Part shown: positions 1 to 8,121 of the stretch, piece by piece
How positions within the stretch are numbered: position 1 is the first letter of the stretch
Layout of the letters: each line of letters opens with the position of its first letter
DNA from: Marinibaculum pumilum
Lineage (GTDB): Bacteria; Pseudomonadota; Alphaproteobacteria; Ferrovibrionales; Ferrovibrionaceae
Assembly (NCBI RefSeq): GCF_042646425.1
Contig: NZ_JBHRTR010000004.1
Coordinates: 57,743-121,742 of the forward strand
Direction: 5' to 3'
DNA length: 64,000 bases
The notes under the pieces: generated by a model
What the model was told of the DNA's origin: nothing
The model's input: the letters and a program-made list of their open reading frames with translations, nothing else
The model's database searches: none
Program-made: the position numbers and the translations under genes

Positions 1-116
1 GGCGATTGCCTCGCGAGCCCAACCGGCCCCTGGCATTCCGCCATTGTCAGCCATTCTGGACCTGACAGCCGTGAGTGAAGCCACAGAATGACCGGGCGCT
101 TGGGGTGCGCGGCCCC

Positions 117-1361
117 TCAGTTCCCTGCCATCGCCCGGTGCATCGCCGCCCGCAGGCTGTCCTCGCTGATGCCGAGCTGGCGGGCGGCGGCGGCCAGGTC
201 CGGCGGCGGCGGGCCGATGGCGCGGCGCAGGGTGTCGGCGGAAATCCCGAGCCCGGCCGCTGCGCGGGACAGGATTTCTTCGCCCCGTCCGCCCGGGCCA
301 CCCGGCCCCTGGAAGCCGGCCCGTCCCATGCCATCGCGCGGTCCCATGCCTTCACGGGGCTCCATGCCCTCCCGGGGCCCCATGCCCTCCCGGGGCCCCA
401 TGCCCGGCCGTCCCATGCCGTCGCGACCGCCGGCGCCCATGCCGGGTGGGCCGCGGCGCAGCAGCGCGGGGTCGACGCTGCCGCGGAAGCAGCCGATGGA
501 ATAGGGGTAATCCTCGGTGAAGTGATAGTGGTAGATCGCCCGCATCTGCCCGTCCCACAGCACCGGATGGCTGTGGCCGTGGCAGGCGTCGAGATCGGCG
601 CTGCTCAGCTTCCGGCCATCCTCGCCATGCAGGCCGTAGAAGCCGAAGCCGTCCAGCGCATAGCCGACCAGGTTGCTATGGCCGCCGGCCGGGCCGGCGG
701 TGTCGGTCAGGCAGGGGCTGTAGTTGTGGTAGTGGTACTGCCCCTGCTGCTGCGGATGGGCGTTGCAGGCATCCTGGATCTCATGCGCCGGCGCATCCTC
801 GCCGCGCGCGTCGACCGCGTTGTAGATCGCGACCCCGGTCAGCGCGAAGCCGACCATGCCCATCGGCACGCAGGTCGGCATGCCCGCGACCTGCGGCACG
901 GCGGGCAGGGTCAGCAGCACGTCCTGCCGGCGGATGCTGTTCGGGTTGCGGTCGTAGCGGAAGGCCTCCGAGCTGCGCGGGATCGGGAAGTCGCCGCTCG
1001 CATGCTTCGGCAGGTTGTTCGCCCGCACCACCCGGCGGTCTCCTTCAACCGTGACGCTGAGCCGCCAGTCCGGCCACTCGACCTGGCCGGGTACCACCGG
1101 CTTCAGCGCCGGGATCCAGGTGTCGCCCTGCAGCCAGTCGCCATAGGCCGACGCGCCCGGCGCGTTCGGGCTGAAGCGGGTCTGGCAGGACATCAGGTAA
1201 CCCGCCTTCGGCGTCTCGCTGATGCGACCGTCGCCGAGGGGCAGCTTCTGGCGGCCGTGGTCATCGGTGCCGTGAGCCAGGACCGGGCCCGCCAGCAGCA
1301 GGAGGCCGAGGACAAACCCCGGCGCCGCGCCGAGGCCCCGGTACGGTCGAAGGAAGGACAT
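117..1361 (-). CDS. Secreted YHYH-domain protein with Met/Gly-rich repeat tail
   Basis: A 414-residue protein. Residues 1 to about 30 form a signal peptide (hydrophobic LGLLLLAGPVLA) followed by a His-rich mature start. The middle carries two Y-H-Y-H motifs, GQYHYHNYSPC and AIYHYHFTEDY, which define the YHYH domain of unknown function; paired cysteines and many histidines suggest an oxidising, metal-rich extracytoplasmic location (inference). The C-terminal third holds about four imperfect hexapeptide repeats of the type GMGPRE (bases ~322-405), then a helical tail with two similar helix motifs (GISADTLRRA and GISEDSLRAA). I chose the ATG at 1361 because it directly precedes the signal peptide; the open frame continues far upstream only because the region is G+C rich. 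Exact function unknown. Confidence 0.85.
   Translation of the reverse strand: MSFLRPYRGLGAAPGFVLGLLLLAGPVLAHGTDDHGRQKLPLGDGRISETPKAGYLMSCQTRFSPNAPGASAYGDWLQGDTWIPALKPVVPGQVEWPDWRLSVTVEGDRRVVRANNLPKHASGDFPIPRSSEAFRYDRNPNSIRRQDVLLTLPAVPQVAGMPTCVPMGMVGFALTGVAIYNAVDARGEDAPAHEIQDACNAHPQQQGQYHYHNYSPCLTDTAGPAGGHSNLVGYALDGFGFYGLHGEDGRKLSSADLDACHGHSHPVLWDGQMRAIYHYHFTEDYPYSIGCFRGSVDPALLRRGPPGMGAGGRDGMGRPGMGPREGMGPREGMEPREGMGPRDGMGRAGFQGPGGPGGRGEEILSRAAAGLGISADTLRRAIGPPPPDLAAAARQLGISEDSLRAAMHRAMAGN
322..405 (-). repeat. 18-bp coding repeats encoding GMGPRE-type hexapeptides
   Basis: About four imperfect tandem 18-bp units inside the YHYH gene encode GMGPRE, GMGPRE, GMEPRE, GMGPRD and a degenerate GMGRA. 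The units stay in frame, so copy-number change would lengthen or shorten a flexible Met/Gly linker between the YHYH domain and the C-terminal helices. Confidence 0.7.
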
Positions 1362-1456
1362 AGCCGTCTCCGCATTCTCGATATCGCCGCCTGGCCCGGC
1401 ACAAGGATAACACGCGAAGATGACGTTTCTTCCCGGCCGTCCCGGCGGTCGGCCGG

Positions 1457-2479
1457 TCAGCCGCGGCGGAGTGCGGCGGCGCGGCGGACGGCGCGCGGGC
1501 TCTGGTTGTAGCGCTGCCGGAAGGCGCGGGCGAAATGGCTGGAATCGCTGAAGCCGGAGTCCAGCGCGATCTCGGTGATCGGCCGGTCGGGCGCGGCCAG
1601 GATCGCCTGCAGGCTGCGTTCCAGCCGGCGGCGCAGCAGGTGGCGGCCGAAGCTCTCCCCCGAATGCGCGAACAGCTTGTGCAGGTGCCGGACCGAGATC
1701 CGGAAATGCGCTGCCACGGCATGCGGGGTCAGGCCGGGATCGCCGGCATGGGCCGCGACATGCTTCTGCAGCATGGCGAGATGCTCGTCCGCCAGCAGCG
1801 GCCGCCGCCCGCCCTCGCAGGCCAGCCGCAGCAGGTAGGCGAGGTGGCGGATGTCCGGCGCCTCCTGCCCGGCCAGCAGGGCCTGCAGCTGTTCCCTCAG
1901 CGCGGCGCCGAAAACGGTGTCGCCGTCGATCCGCCGCGCCAGCAGGCCGGCGCCGTCGAAGCGGCTTTCCTCGAACAGCTCCAGCGGCAGGTGCAGGCAG
2001 ACCTGGCGGAACGGCCCTTCGAAACGCATGGCAAAGGGGCGGCGGGCATCCAGCAGGGTGAAGCTGCCGGGCTCCAGCCGGGTCTCGGTATCGCGCTGGC
2101 GGACCGTGCTGCGGCCCTCGACCTGCAGGTTGACGAACAGCGCGTCGCAGGGCTTCGCGGCGACATCGCGGGCGCGGCGGTGGACCAGCTGGCCGGTGGA
2201 GGTGATGCGGGAGATGGAGGCGCCGCCGGCGATCGGGCGCATGCGGATCTCGCCCGCGAAGGGGGTCTCGCCCAGGCGCTCCGGCGACAGCCGGGTATAG
2301 GTCTGGCAGACCACCTCGCGCCAGCGTTCGAAGCCCTCGTCGGCATGTCCGTCGGCGGCCGTCGCGGCGGACCAGGTCAACGACGCGCCTTCCGCCCCGG
2401 CCGCCCCGCCGCCACCCGCTGAGGGGGGCGCGAGGGCCGGGTCCGCTGCAGCACCGATATGCGCCTGACCGCCAAGCAT
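1457..2479 (-). CDS. AraC-family transcriptional regulator
   Basis: A 340-residue regulator. Residues ~45-220 look like an AraC-type effector-binding domain of the AraC_binding_2 (FeaR-like) kind. The last ~100 residues are a double helix-turn-helix AraC DNA-binding domain, with RISVRHLHKLFAHSGESFG in the first helix pair and the family signature ITEIALDSGFSDSSHFARAF near the end. It is divergently transcribed from the nitronate monooxygenase gene at 2619 with about 140 bp between the starts, so it probably controls that gene or its neighbour (inference from position). The N-terminal ~30 residues are Ala/Gly/Pro-rich and may not be real; a later start is possible. Confidence 0.88.
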   Translation of the reverse strand: MLGGQAHIGAAADPALAPPSAGGGGAAGAEGASLTWSAATAADGHADEGFERWREVVCQTYTRLSPERLGETPFAGEIRMRPIAGGASISRITSTGQLVHRRARDVAAKPCDALFVNLQVEGRSTVRQRDTETRLEPGSFTLLDARRPFAMRFEGPFRQVCLHLPLELFEESRFDGAGLLARRIDGDTVFGAALREQLQALLAGQEAPDIRHLAYLLRLACEGGRRPLLADEHLAMLQKHVAAHAGDPGLTPHAVAAHFRISVRHLHKLFAHSGESFGRHLLRRRLERSLQAILAAPDRPITEIALDSGFSDSSHFARAFRQRYNQSPRAVRRAAALRRG

Positions 2480-2618
2480 CCGTGCAGCCTAGCACAGCCG
2501 GCCGGCGGGCGGCCTTCGGAGTGCACTCTCGGTCAAGTCCGTGCGGCCGCAGGCGCGACGGCAGCCGGGGGGCGGCGGAGACTGGCGGTTCCAGCAACAC
2601 CCAACCCGGGAGGACAGG

Positions 2619-3638
2619 ATGACCGTCTCGCTCGCCACCAGGCTGACCGAACGCTACGGCCTCGATACGCCGATCGCACAGGCCGGAATGGCCTTTGCCG
2701 GCATGACGCCGCCGCTCGGCGTGGCGGTCAGCGAGGCCGGCGCCATGGGCTCCATCGCCGGGGTCGGCATCATCCCGCCGGAAGGGGTCGAGCAGCTCGT
2801 CTCCGCCTTCCAGGCGGCCACGAAGCGGCCGTTCCACGTCAATTTCATCACCTGCTACACCACCGATGCGCATATCGAGGTTATGGCCCGGCTGAAGCCG
2901 GCCGCGGTCTCCTTCCACTGGGGGCATCCGGGCAAGGCCTGGATCGAGCAGCTCCACGGCGCCGGCATCGACGTCTGGGAGCAGGTCGGCTCTGTTGCCG
3001 ATGCGCAGGCCGCCGCGGCCGGCGGGGTCGACGTGGTGGTCGCGCAGGGGGTGGATGCCGGCGGCCACAACTACGGCACCGCCGGCACCATGGCCCTGGT
3101 GCCGTCGATCGTCGACGCGGTCGGTGCCGGCACCATGGTCCTGGCCTCCGGCGGCATCGCCGACGGCCGCGGCCTGGCTGCGGCGCTGATGCTGGGCGCC
3201 GACGGTGCCTGGATCGGCACCCGCTTCGTCGCCACCCGCGAGGCATCGGTGGCGGACGAATACAAGGACCGGCTGGTCGCCGCCGGCGCCGGCGACACCC
3301 TGCGCACCCACCTGTTCGGCCGCCACCATCCGGAATTCAACCCGATCCGGGTGCTGCGCAACCGGGTCGTCTCGGAATGGGATGCGCGGGTGGCGGAGGT
3401 GCCGGCCGACAATTCCGGCGAGGCGCTGGTCGGCCAGATGGACCTGCTGGGCCAGCCGACGGAACTGCGGAAGTTCACGAACATGGTGCCGATGGCCGGC
3501 GCCACCGGCGATTTCGAGGAACTGCCCCTGCTGGCCGGCGAAGGGGTCGGGCTGATCCGCGACCTGCCTGGCGCGGCGGAGGTGGTCGCCCGCCTGACCG
3601 CGGAGGCGAAGGCCGCGATCGCGGCGCGGGCGGGCTGA
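2619..3638 (+). CDS. Nitronate monooxygenase (2-nitropropane dioxygenase family)
   Basis: A 339-residue TIM-barrel FMN enzyme of the NMO/2-nitropropane dioxygenase family, which oxidises alkyl nitronates such as propionate-3-nitronate. Visible hallmarks are the N-terminal PIAQAGMAFAG strand, QGVDAGGHNYG near residue 148, the phosphate-binding LASGGIADGRG near 174 and LGADGAWIGTRF near 192. I placed the start at the ATG at 2619, preceded by GGGAGGAC, rather than the upstream in-frame ATG at 2541, because the barrel begins here and the extra segment has no family counterpart. The following NmrA-type gene begins 7 bp after the stop, so the two are probably co-transcribed and may be under the divergent AraC regulator. 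Confidence 0.92.
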   Translation: MTVSLATRLTERYGLDTPIAQAGMAFAGMTPPLGVAVSEAGAMGSIAGVGIIPPEGVEQLVSAFQAATKRPFHVNFITCYTTDAHIEVMARLKPAAVSFHWGHPGKAWIEQLHGAGIDVWEQVGSVADAQAAAAGGVDVVVAQGVDAGGHNYGTAGTMALVPSIVDAVGAGTMVLASGGIADGRGLAAALMLGADGAWIGTRFVATREASVADEYKDRLVAAGAGDTLRTHLFGRHHPEFNPIRVLRNRVVSEWDARVAEVPADNSGEALVGQMDLLGQPTELRKFTNMVPMAGATGDFEELPLLAGEGVGLIRDLPGAAEVVARLTAEAKAAIAARAG

Positions 3639-3645
3639 GCGGGCC

Positions 3646-4521
3646 ATGGCCCGGATCCTGGTCACCGGCGCCACCGGCCAGGTCGGCGCGGCGCTGCTGC
3701 CGCTGCTGGTCGGCCGCGGCGATGCGGTGCGGGCGCAGACCCGGCGGCCGGAGCGGGCGGCCGGCCTGGCCGCGCAGGGTGCGGAACCGGTGGTCGCCGA
3801 TCTGCGGGCGCCGGAAAGCCTGACGGAACATCTGGCCTGGGCGGAGGCGCTGTTCCTGCTGACCGCCGATGCGCCCGACCAGGATGCCGTGGAGGCGGGG
3901 CTGATCGCCGCCGCCGCGGCCGCCGGCCGGCCGCATGTGGTGAAGCTGTCGGCACAGTCTGCCGGGCTGCAGCCGCCGCGCAGCTTCGGCATCCTGCACC
4001 GCCGGGCGGAACAGGCGCTGGCGGATTCCGGTCTGCCATGGACAATGCTGCGGCCGACCTTCTTCCAGCAGTCGCTGCTGCTGTTCGCCGGCGACATCGC
4101 CGCGAAGGGGAAGTTCGTCGCCCCCGCCGGGCGCGGGCGGATCGCCATGGTGGATGTGGCGGATATCGCCGCCGCCGCTGCGGCGGTGCTGGGCGTATCC
4201 GACCATCACGGCCGCATCCATATCCTGACCGGGCCGGTGGCGGTCAGCCTGCCGGAGGTGGCGGGCATGCTGTCCGCCATGCTGGGCCGGAAGATCGGCT
4301 TCACCAGCCCGCCGGCCTTCGTGGCGTGCCTGGTGCTGCCGCTCGTCACTGGCATGCCGCGCTGGCAGTCGAACCTGGTGGTCGACCTGTTCCAGGCGTT
4401 GAAGGCCGGCGCGCAGGCCGAGGTGCTGCCCGACCTGCCGGACCTGACCGGCCACCCGGCCGGCGACGTGGAGGGATTCCTGCGGCGGCACCTCGACCGT
4501 TTCGGCGGCGCGGCCGGCTAA
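3646..4521 (+). CDS. NmrA/SDR-like NAD(P)-binding oxidoreductase
   Basis: A 291-residue atypical short-chain dehydrogenase. The N-terminus has the dinucleotide-binding glycine motif VTGATGQVG, and AEQALADSGLPWTMLRPTFF is the usual NmrA/quinone-reductase-2 substrate-lobe signature. Members bind NAD(P) and act as redox sensors or NADPH:quinone reductases; the substrate cannot be told from sequence. It lies 7 bp behind the nitronate monooxygenase and is probably in the same operon. Its stop codon overlaps the stop of the convergent DUF1835 gene by 3 bases (shared CTAA). Confidence 0.87.
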   Translation: MARILVTGATGQVGAALLPLLVGRGDAVRAQTRRPERAAGLAAQGAEPVVADLRAPESLTEHLAWAEALFLLTADAPDQDAVEAGLIAAAAAAGRPHVVKLSAQSAGLQPPRSFGILHRRAEQALADSGLPWTMLRPTFFQQSLLLFAGDIAAKGKFVAPAGRGRIAMVDVADIAAAAAAVLGVSDHHGRIHILTGPVAVSLPEVAGMLSAMLGRKIGFTSPPAFVACLVLPLVTGMPRWQSNLVVDLFQALKAGAQAEVLPDLPDLTGHPAGDVEGFLRRHLDRFGGAAG

Positions 4522-5609
4522 CCTCCGGGCGCTGCCGCCGCGGCCAGCACCGGGCGTTCGAATTCGGGGTTCCAGCGCCACTGCCGGGCCGTTCCGCCGG
4601 CCGGATCGGCCGCGGCGATCTCCACCCCGCCGACCCAGCGCTCGCGGGGGCCGCAAAGCAGCCAGTCGTTCCGCCCGTCCAGCAGGGCCTGCCCGGTTTC
4701 CGTCAGGGTCAGGCTGCGCTGCGGCCATGGCGTGCCTGCGGGCGCGGTCTGGCGGAACGGCGGGCGGGCGGCCGCCGACATCTGCGCCAGCATGTGCCAG
4801 AACATCAGGTCGCCCATGAAGGGCATCGGCTCCCGCCGGTTGTGGATCTCCCGGAACAGGGCCGCGCCGGAGCGCGGCCCGTCGGTCAGGACCTCCAGCA
4901 CCAGCCGCTGGCTCAGGCTCAGGCCGTCTCCGGTCCAGGGCAGTTCCTGCAGATGGCGCAGGATCGCGCCGGCCATCTGCGGCAGTTCCGGTGTCCCGCC
5001 ATGGGCCAAAGCATGCAGCCCCAGCGGCGAGGGCTCCTGCAATGCGGCCCAGACGGCACAGCCGAGGTCGATCATGTCCGCATCGACCGGCACCCGCTGC
5101 GGCCAGAGGCTGCGGAGCTGCGCCGGGTCGAGCTGCCCCAGGCCGACGAAGCGCTGCACGCCGGGAAAGCTGTCGATGCAGATCAGCGACAGTTCCGTCG
5201 CCGCGGGCAGTTCGGACAGTTCCGCCAGAATCCGGGCGAGAATCAGCTGGTCGTGACTGTCGTGTTCGAACCACAGCACGACGCGGGGGAATTCTCCCGC
5301 ACGGCGCAGGCCCGTCAGTTCCTTGCGCAGGCGGTCCTGCAGGTCGGCCTCCGGATCGCCCGTGGCAGCGGCCAGGAAGGCGGCGCGCTGGTGCAGCAGG
5401 GAGCCGCTGTTGCGCACCGGACCCAGGCAGTAGGGATCGGAGAATTCGAGGAAGGCGCCGCCGAATCCGGCACGGCGCAGGCCGCCGCGGATGTCGGAGC
5501 CGCAGCGGATATGCAGGGTCCTGGTTCCGCCGTCAACGGTCCTGACCGGATTGGCGTCGGGCCGGTCGGTTTTCGACGCGGCGGGCCTGGGTTGGCCGGC
5601 GCCGTTCAT
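4518..5609 (-). CDS. DUF1835-domain protein
   Basis: A 363-residue protein with the DUF1835 signature: LHIRCGSDI near the N-terminus, then DPYCLGPV, and VVLWFEHDSHDQL in the middle. A C-terminal helical region (DUF3658-like) is likely. Family function is unknown. An in-frame GTG at 5630 would add seven residues; I prefer the ATG at 5609 because neither has a strong Shine-Dalgarno and ATG is commoner here. The gene converges on the NmrA-type gene and shares its stop region. Confidence 0.8.
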   Translation of the reverse strand: MNGAGQPRPAASKTDRPDANPVRTVDGGTRTLHIRCGSDIRGGLRRAGFGGAFLEFSDPYCLGPVRNSGSLLHQRAAFLAAATGDPEADLQDRLRKELTGLRRAGEFPRVVLWFEHDSHDQLILARILAELSELPAATELSLICIDSFPGVQRFVGLGQLDPAQLRSLWPQRVPVDADMIDLGCAVWAALQEPSPLGLHALAHGGTPELPQMAGAILRHLQELPWTGDGLSLSQRLVLEVLTDGPRSGAALFREIHNRREPMPFMGDLMFWHMLAQMSAAARPPFRQTAPAGTPWPQRSLTLTETGQALLDGRNDWLLCGPRERWVGGVEIAAADPAGGTARQWRWNPEFERPVLAAAAAPGG

Positions 5610-5725
5610 GCCGGGTGGCCCCGGCGCCACGGTTGCGGAAACTGGCTATGCATCGGCAGGTCCTGTTCGATTTTGGTGCAGTGCAGCCACACACCGCCAA
5701 GCGAAGCAGAAACCGTGCCGCGTGT

Positions 5726-6724
5726 TCAGCCTTTGCCGTCGCCGGTGGCGACATGGTCGGCAACCCAGGCCTCGCGCCGTCCCATCGGCCGGTCGCGGCC
5801 GACCGTAGTGTCCTCCGCGGTCTCGAATTCCGCCTCCGCGTTCAGCGCGCCGCCCAGCAGCAGCGCATAGGCGCTGAGCCAGAACCAGGTGAGCAGCGCG
5901 GCGACGGCGCCGAGGGTGCCGTAGGTCTGGTTGTAGCTGCCGAAGAACGCCACATAGATCGAAAAGCCGAGCGAGAAGAGCAGCCACAGCAGGGTGGCGG
6001 CGAGGGCGCCGGGGCTGAGCCAGCGCATCTTGGCGCTGCGGCGGCTGGGGCCGAAGCGGTACAGCGCGCCGACGGCGAAGAGCACCACCGCCAGCAGCAC
6101 CAGCCAGGGCAATACGGTGACCAGCAGCTCGCCCAGCCGGCCCAGCTGCAGCAGGTCGAGGACAATCGGTACGCCGACGATGACACCGAGGGAGAGCAGC
6201 CCGACCGCCATGACGCCGAGGGTGAACAGGATCGCCGTGCCGTAGAAGCGGATCAGCCCGCGCTTCTCCCGTTCGCGATAGGTCGCGTTCAGCGCCGACA
6301 TGGTCGCGCGAAGGCCGGCCCCCGCGCTCCACAGGGCGATGGCCAGGGAGAGCAGGCCGCCGACCCCGAGGCTGGAATTCTGCGCCCCCGAGACCCGCTG
6401 CATGTGGCGCTCCAGCAGGGTCCAGCCCTCGTCCGGCAGGAACGGCTGCAGCAGCGCGGCATGCTGCTGCACGCCCCCGGGTTCGGCGATGATGCCGTAG
6501 AACGAGATGAACGCCGTCAGGGCCGGAAAGACCGACAGCATCGCGAAGAAGCCGATGCCGGCCGCCAGCACGGCAAGATTCTCGCGCTGGTTGGCGGCGA
6601 CCAGCCGCCTCGCGATCCGCCACCAGCCGCCGATGGTGATCGCGGTGGGGCTGTCCGCCTGCTGCGACCTGTGGTCCCGCTGCGGCGCGGTTTCGACCTG
6701 GGGCTTGACGCTGGATGCGCTCAT
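5726..6724 (-). CDS. YihY/BrkB-family inner-membrane protein
   Basis: A 332-residue polytopic membrane protein of the YihY (formerly ribonuclease BN/BrkB) family. It has a cytoplasmic N-terminus, then about six membrane segments starting with NLAVLAAGIGFFAMLSVFPA near residue 47. The family motifs FYGIIAEPGG, LWSAGAGLRATMSALNATY and FFGSYNQTYGTLGAVAALL are all present. Physiological role is unsettled in the family (membrane integrity or transport suggested). The start at 6724 removes an implausible 76-residue Ser/Pro-rich extension and places the first membrane helix at the normal distance. It is divergent from the TPR-oxygenase gene. Confidence 0.88.
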   Translation of the reverse strand: MSASSVKPQVETAPQRDHRSQQADSPTAITIGGWWRIARRLVAANQRENLAVLAAGIGFFAMLSVFPALTAFISFYGIIAEPGGVQQHAALLQPFLPDEGWTLLERHMQRVSGAQNSSLGVGGLLSLAIALWSAGAGLRATMSALNATYREREKRGLIRFYGTAILFTLGVMAVGLLSLGVIVGVPIVLDLLQLGRLGELLVTVLPWLVLLAVVLFAVGALYRFGPSRRSAKMRWLSPGALAATLLWLLFSLGFSIYVAFFGSYNQTYGTLGAVAALLTWFWLSAYALLLGGALNAEAEFETAEDTTVGRDRPMGRREAWVADHVATGDGKG

Positions 6725-6792
6725 GGTCTCTGAAACACGGATGTTCCGCTGCGGTTCCGGTGACAGGGCGGCATGCGGAGGCGGCGGCATCC

Positions 6793-6832
6793 GGACGGAG
6801 ATGGGCGGACGGAGATGGGCGGACGGAGATGG
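6793..6832 (+). repeat. 14-bp tandem repeat with an ATG in every unit
   Basis: The unit GGACGGAGATGGGC occurs at 6793-6806 and 6807-6820, with a 12-base third copy at 6821-6832. Each unit contains GGAG followed at once by ATG (6801, 6815, 6829). Because 14 is not a multiple of 3, the three ATGs fall in three frames; only the one at 6801 is in frame with the downstream TPR-oxygenase. Confidence 0.9.
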
Positions 6833-6839
6833 AAGGGCC

Positions 6840-8087
6840 ATGGTGATCGGGCTACAGGCGGCGCAGGCCGGCCTGCAACAGGGCGAGGAGCTGCTGCGTC
6901 GTGGCCGCAACGCGGAAGCGGCCGACCTGGCGCGGCGCGCCGTGGTCGCCATGCCCGGCGAGCCGCGCGCCCACTACCTGCTGGGCATGTCCCTGGCGCG
7001 CCAAGCCGCCGGCCAGCCGGACCTGAGGGACGAGGCGGCGTCCGCCTTCCAGGCGGTGCTGGACCGCGCGCCCGGCCATCCCGGCACCCTGCTGCATCTG
7101 GGCCTGCTGCTGGCGGAGAACGGGCGGGAGGCCGACAGCCTGCCGGTGCTCGACCGCTTCCTGGCGGGCCAGCCGGCGCATCCGCGGGCGCGCGTGGCGC
7201 GGGCCAACGCGCTGCAGCATCTGGGCCGGGTCGCGGACAGCCTGCCCGACTACGAGGCGGCGCTGGCGCAGGACCCGAAGCTGCGGGCCGCCCGCTCCAA
7301 CTACCTGCTGGCGCTGTTGAAGGCCCGCCGGGTCGAGCCGGCGATGGCGCAGGGCCGCATGCTGCTGGAGGGGCATCCCGGCGATATCCGCGCGCTGGCC
7401 CTCTATGCCACGGCCGCGAGCGCGGCCGGCGCGGCGGATGTCTACGAGCATCTGGTGCGTCCCGACGACTGGCCGCGGGCGGCGACCCCGTTCGGCGCGG
7501 CGGGGCCGGAGCGCGACGCGCTGCACGAGCAGCTGATCGCCGACATCCGCAACCATCCGACCTTTACCCGCGAATGGGACGAGAACCGCCGCGCGATCCG
7601 TGGCGGCGCGGTTGCGCTGGACCTGCTGCAATCGCCGACCGAGACGGTACTGCGCTTCGAGGCGGCGATCCGCGCGGCGGTGGACGGGCTGATCGACAGC
7701 CTGGCGACCGACCCGGCCGATCCCTGGCGGTTCCGGCGGCCGAAGAGCTACGACTTCGTGATGTGGGGCAATATCCTGGACGGCCCCAGCCACCAGAGCT
7801 CCCACATCCACAATCTGGGCTGGCTGAGCGGCGTCTACTACGTCGCGATTCCGGACAGCATCGCCGCGGCGGACCCGGACCATGGCGGCTGGATCGAGTT
7901 CGGCCGTCCGGGCTACGGCCTGCCGGAGGACCTGGTTGCGCCGGAGCATTACCGCCTGCACCTGCCGGAGGTCGGCCGCGCGTTCTTCTTCCCCTCCCAC
8001 TACTGGCACGGCACCCGGCCCTATCGCGGCACGGGGGAGCGGATCAGCATCGCCTACGACGTGCATGTGACCGAATGGCAGTCGTGA
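6840..8087 (+). CDS. TPR protein with C-terminal 2OG-Fe(II) oxygenase domain
   Basis: A 415-residue protein. Residues 1 to ~190 are tetratricopeptide-like helical pairs (for example EAADLARRAVVAMPGEPRAH and VADSLPDYEAALAQDPKLRA). Residues ~225-415 resemble the putative 2OG-Fe(II) oxygenase family 5: SSHIHNLGWLSGVYYVAIP carries the first iron-ligand histidines, and FPSHYWHGTRPYRG followed by ERISIAYDV supplies the distal His and the Arg that binds 2-oxoglutarate. The substrate is unknown; a protein or peptide hydroxylase is plausible. I chose ATG 6840 (GGAAGG just upstream); ATG 6801 inside the tandem repeat is the alternative. The methyltransferase gene starts 35 bp after the stop, so both probably act on one pathway. 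Confidence 0.82.
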   Translation: MVIGLQAAQAGLQQGEELLRRGRNAEAADLARRAVVAMPGEPRAHYLLGMSLARQAAGQPDLRDEAASAFQAVLDRAPGHPGTLLHLGLLLAENGREADSLPVLDRFLAGQPAHPRARVARANALQHLGRVADSLPDYEAALAQDPKLRAARSNYLLALLKARRVEPAMAQGRMLLEGHPGDIRALALYATAASAAGAADVYEHLVRPDDWPRAATPFGAAGPERDALHEQLIADIRNHPTFTREWDENRRAIRGGAVALDLLQSPTETVLRFEAAIRAAVDGLIDSLATDPADPWRFRRPKSYDFVMWGNILDGPSHQSSHIHNLGWLSGVYYVAIPDSIAAADPDHGGWIEFGRPGYGLPEDLVAPEHYRLHLPEVGRAFFFPSHYWHGTRPYRGTGERISIAYDVHVTEWQS

Positions 8088-8121
8088 CCGAAGGCATCGC
8101 GGCCGGCATGGCCTGCGCGGC

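Noticed and set aside
117..4148. Very long minus-strand open frame (over 1300 codons) across the AraC, nitronate monooxygenase and NmrA genes
   Set aside because: Only its last 414 codons (YHYH protein) resemble a protein family; the rest is antisense to clear genes and is Arg/Pro/Ala-rich, as expected from chance in high-G+C DNA.
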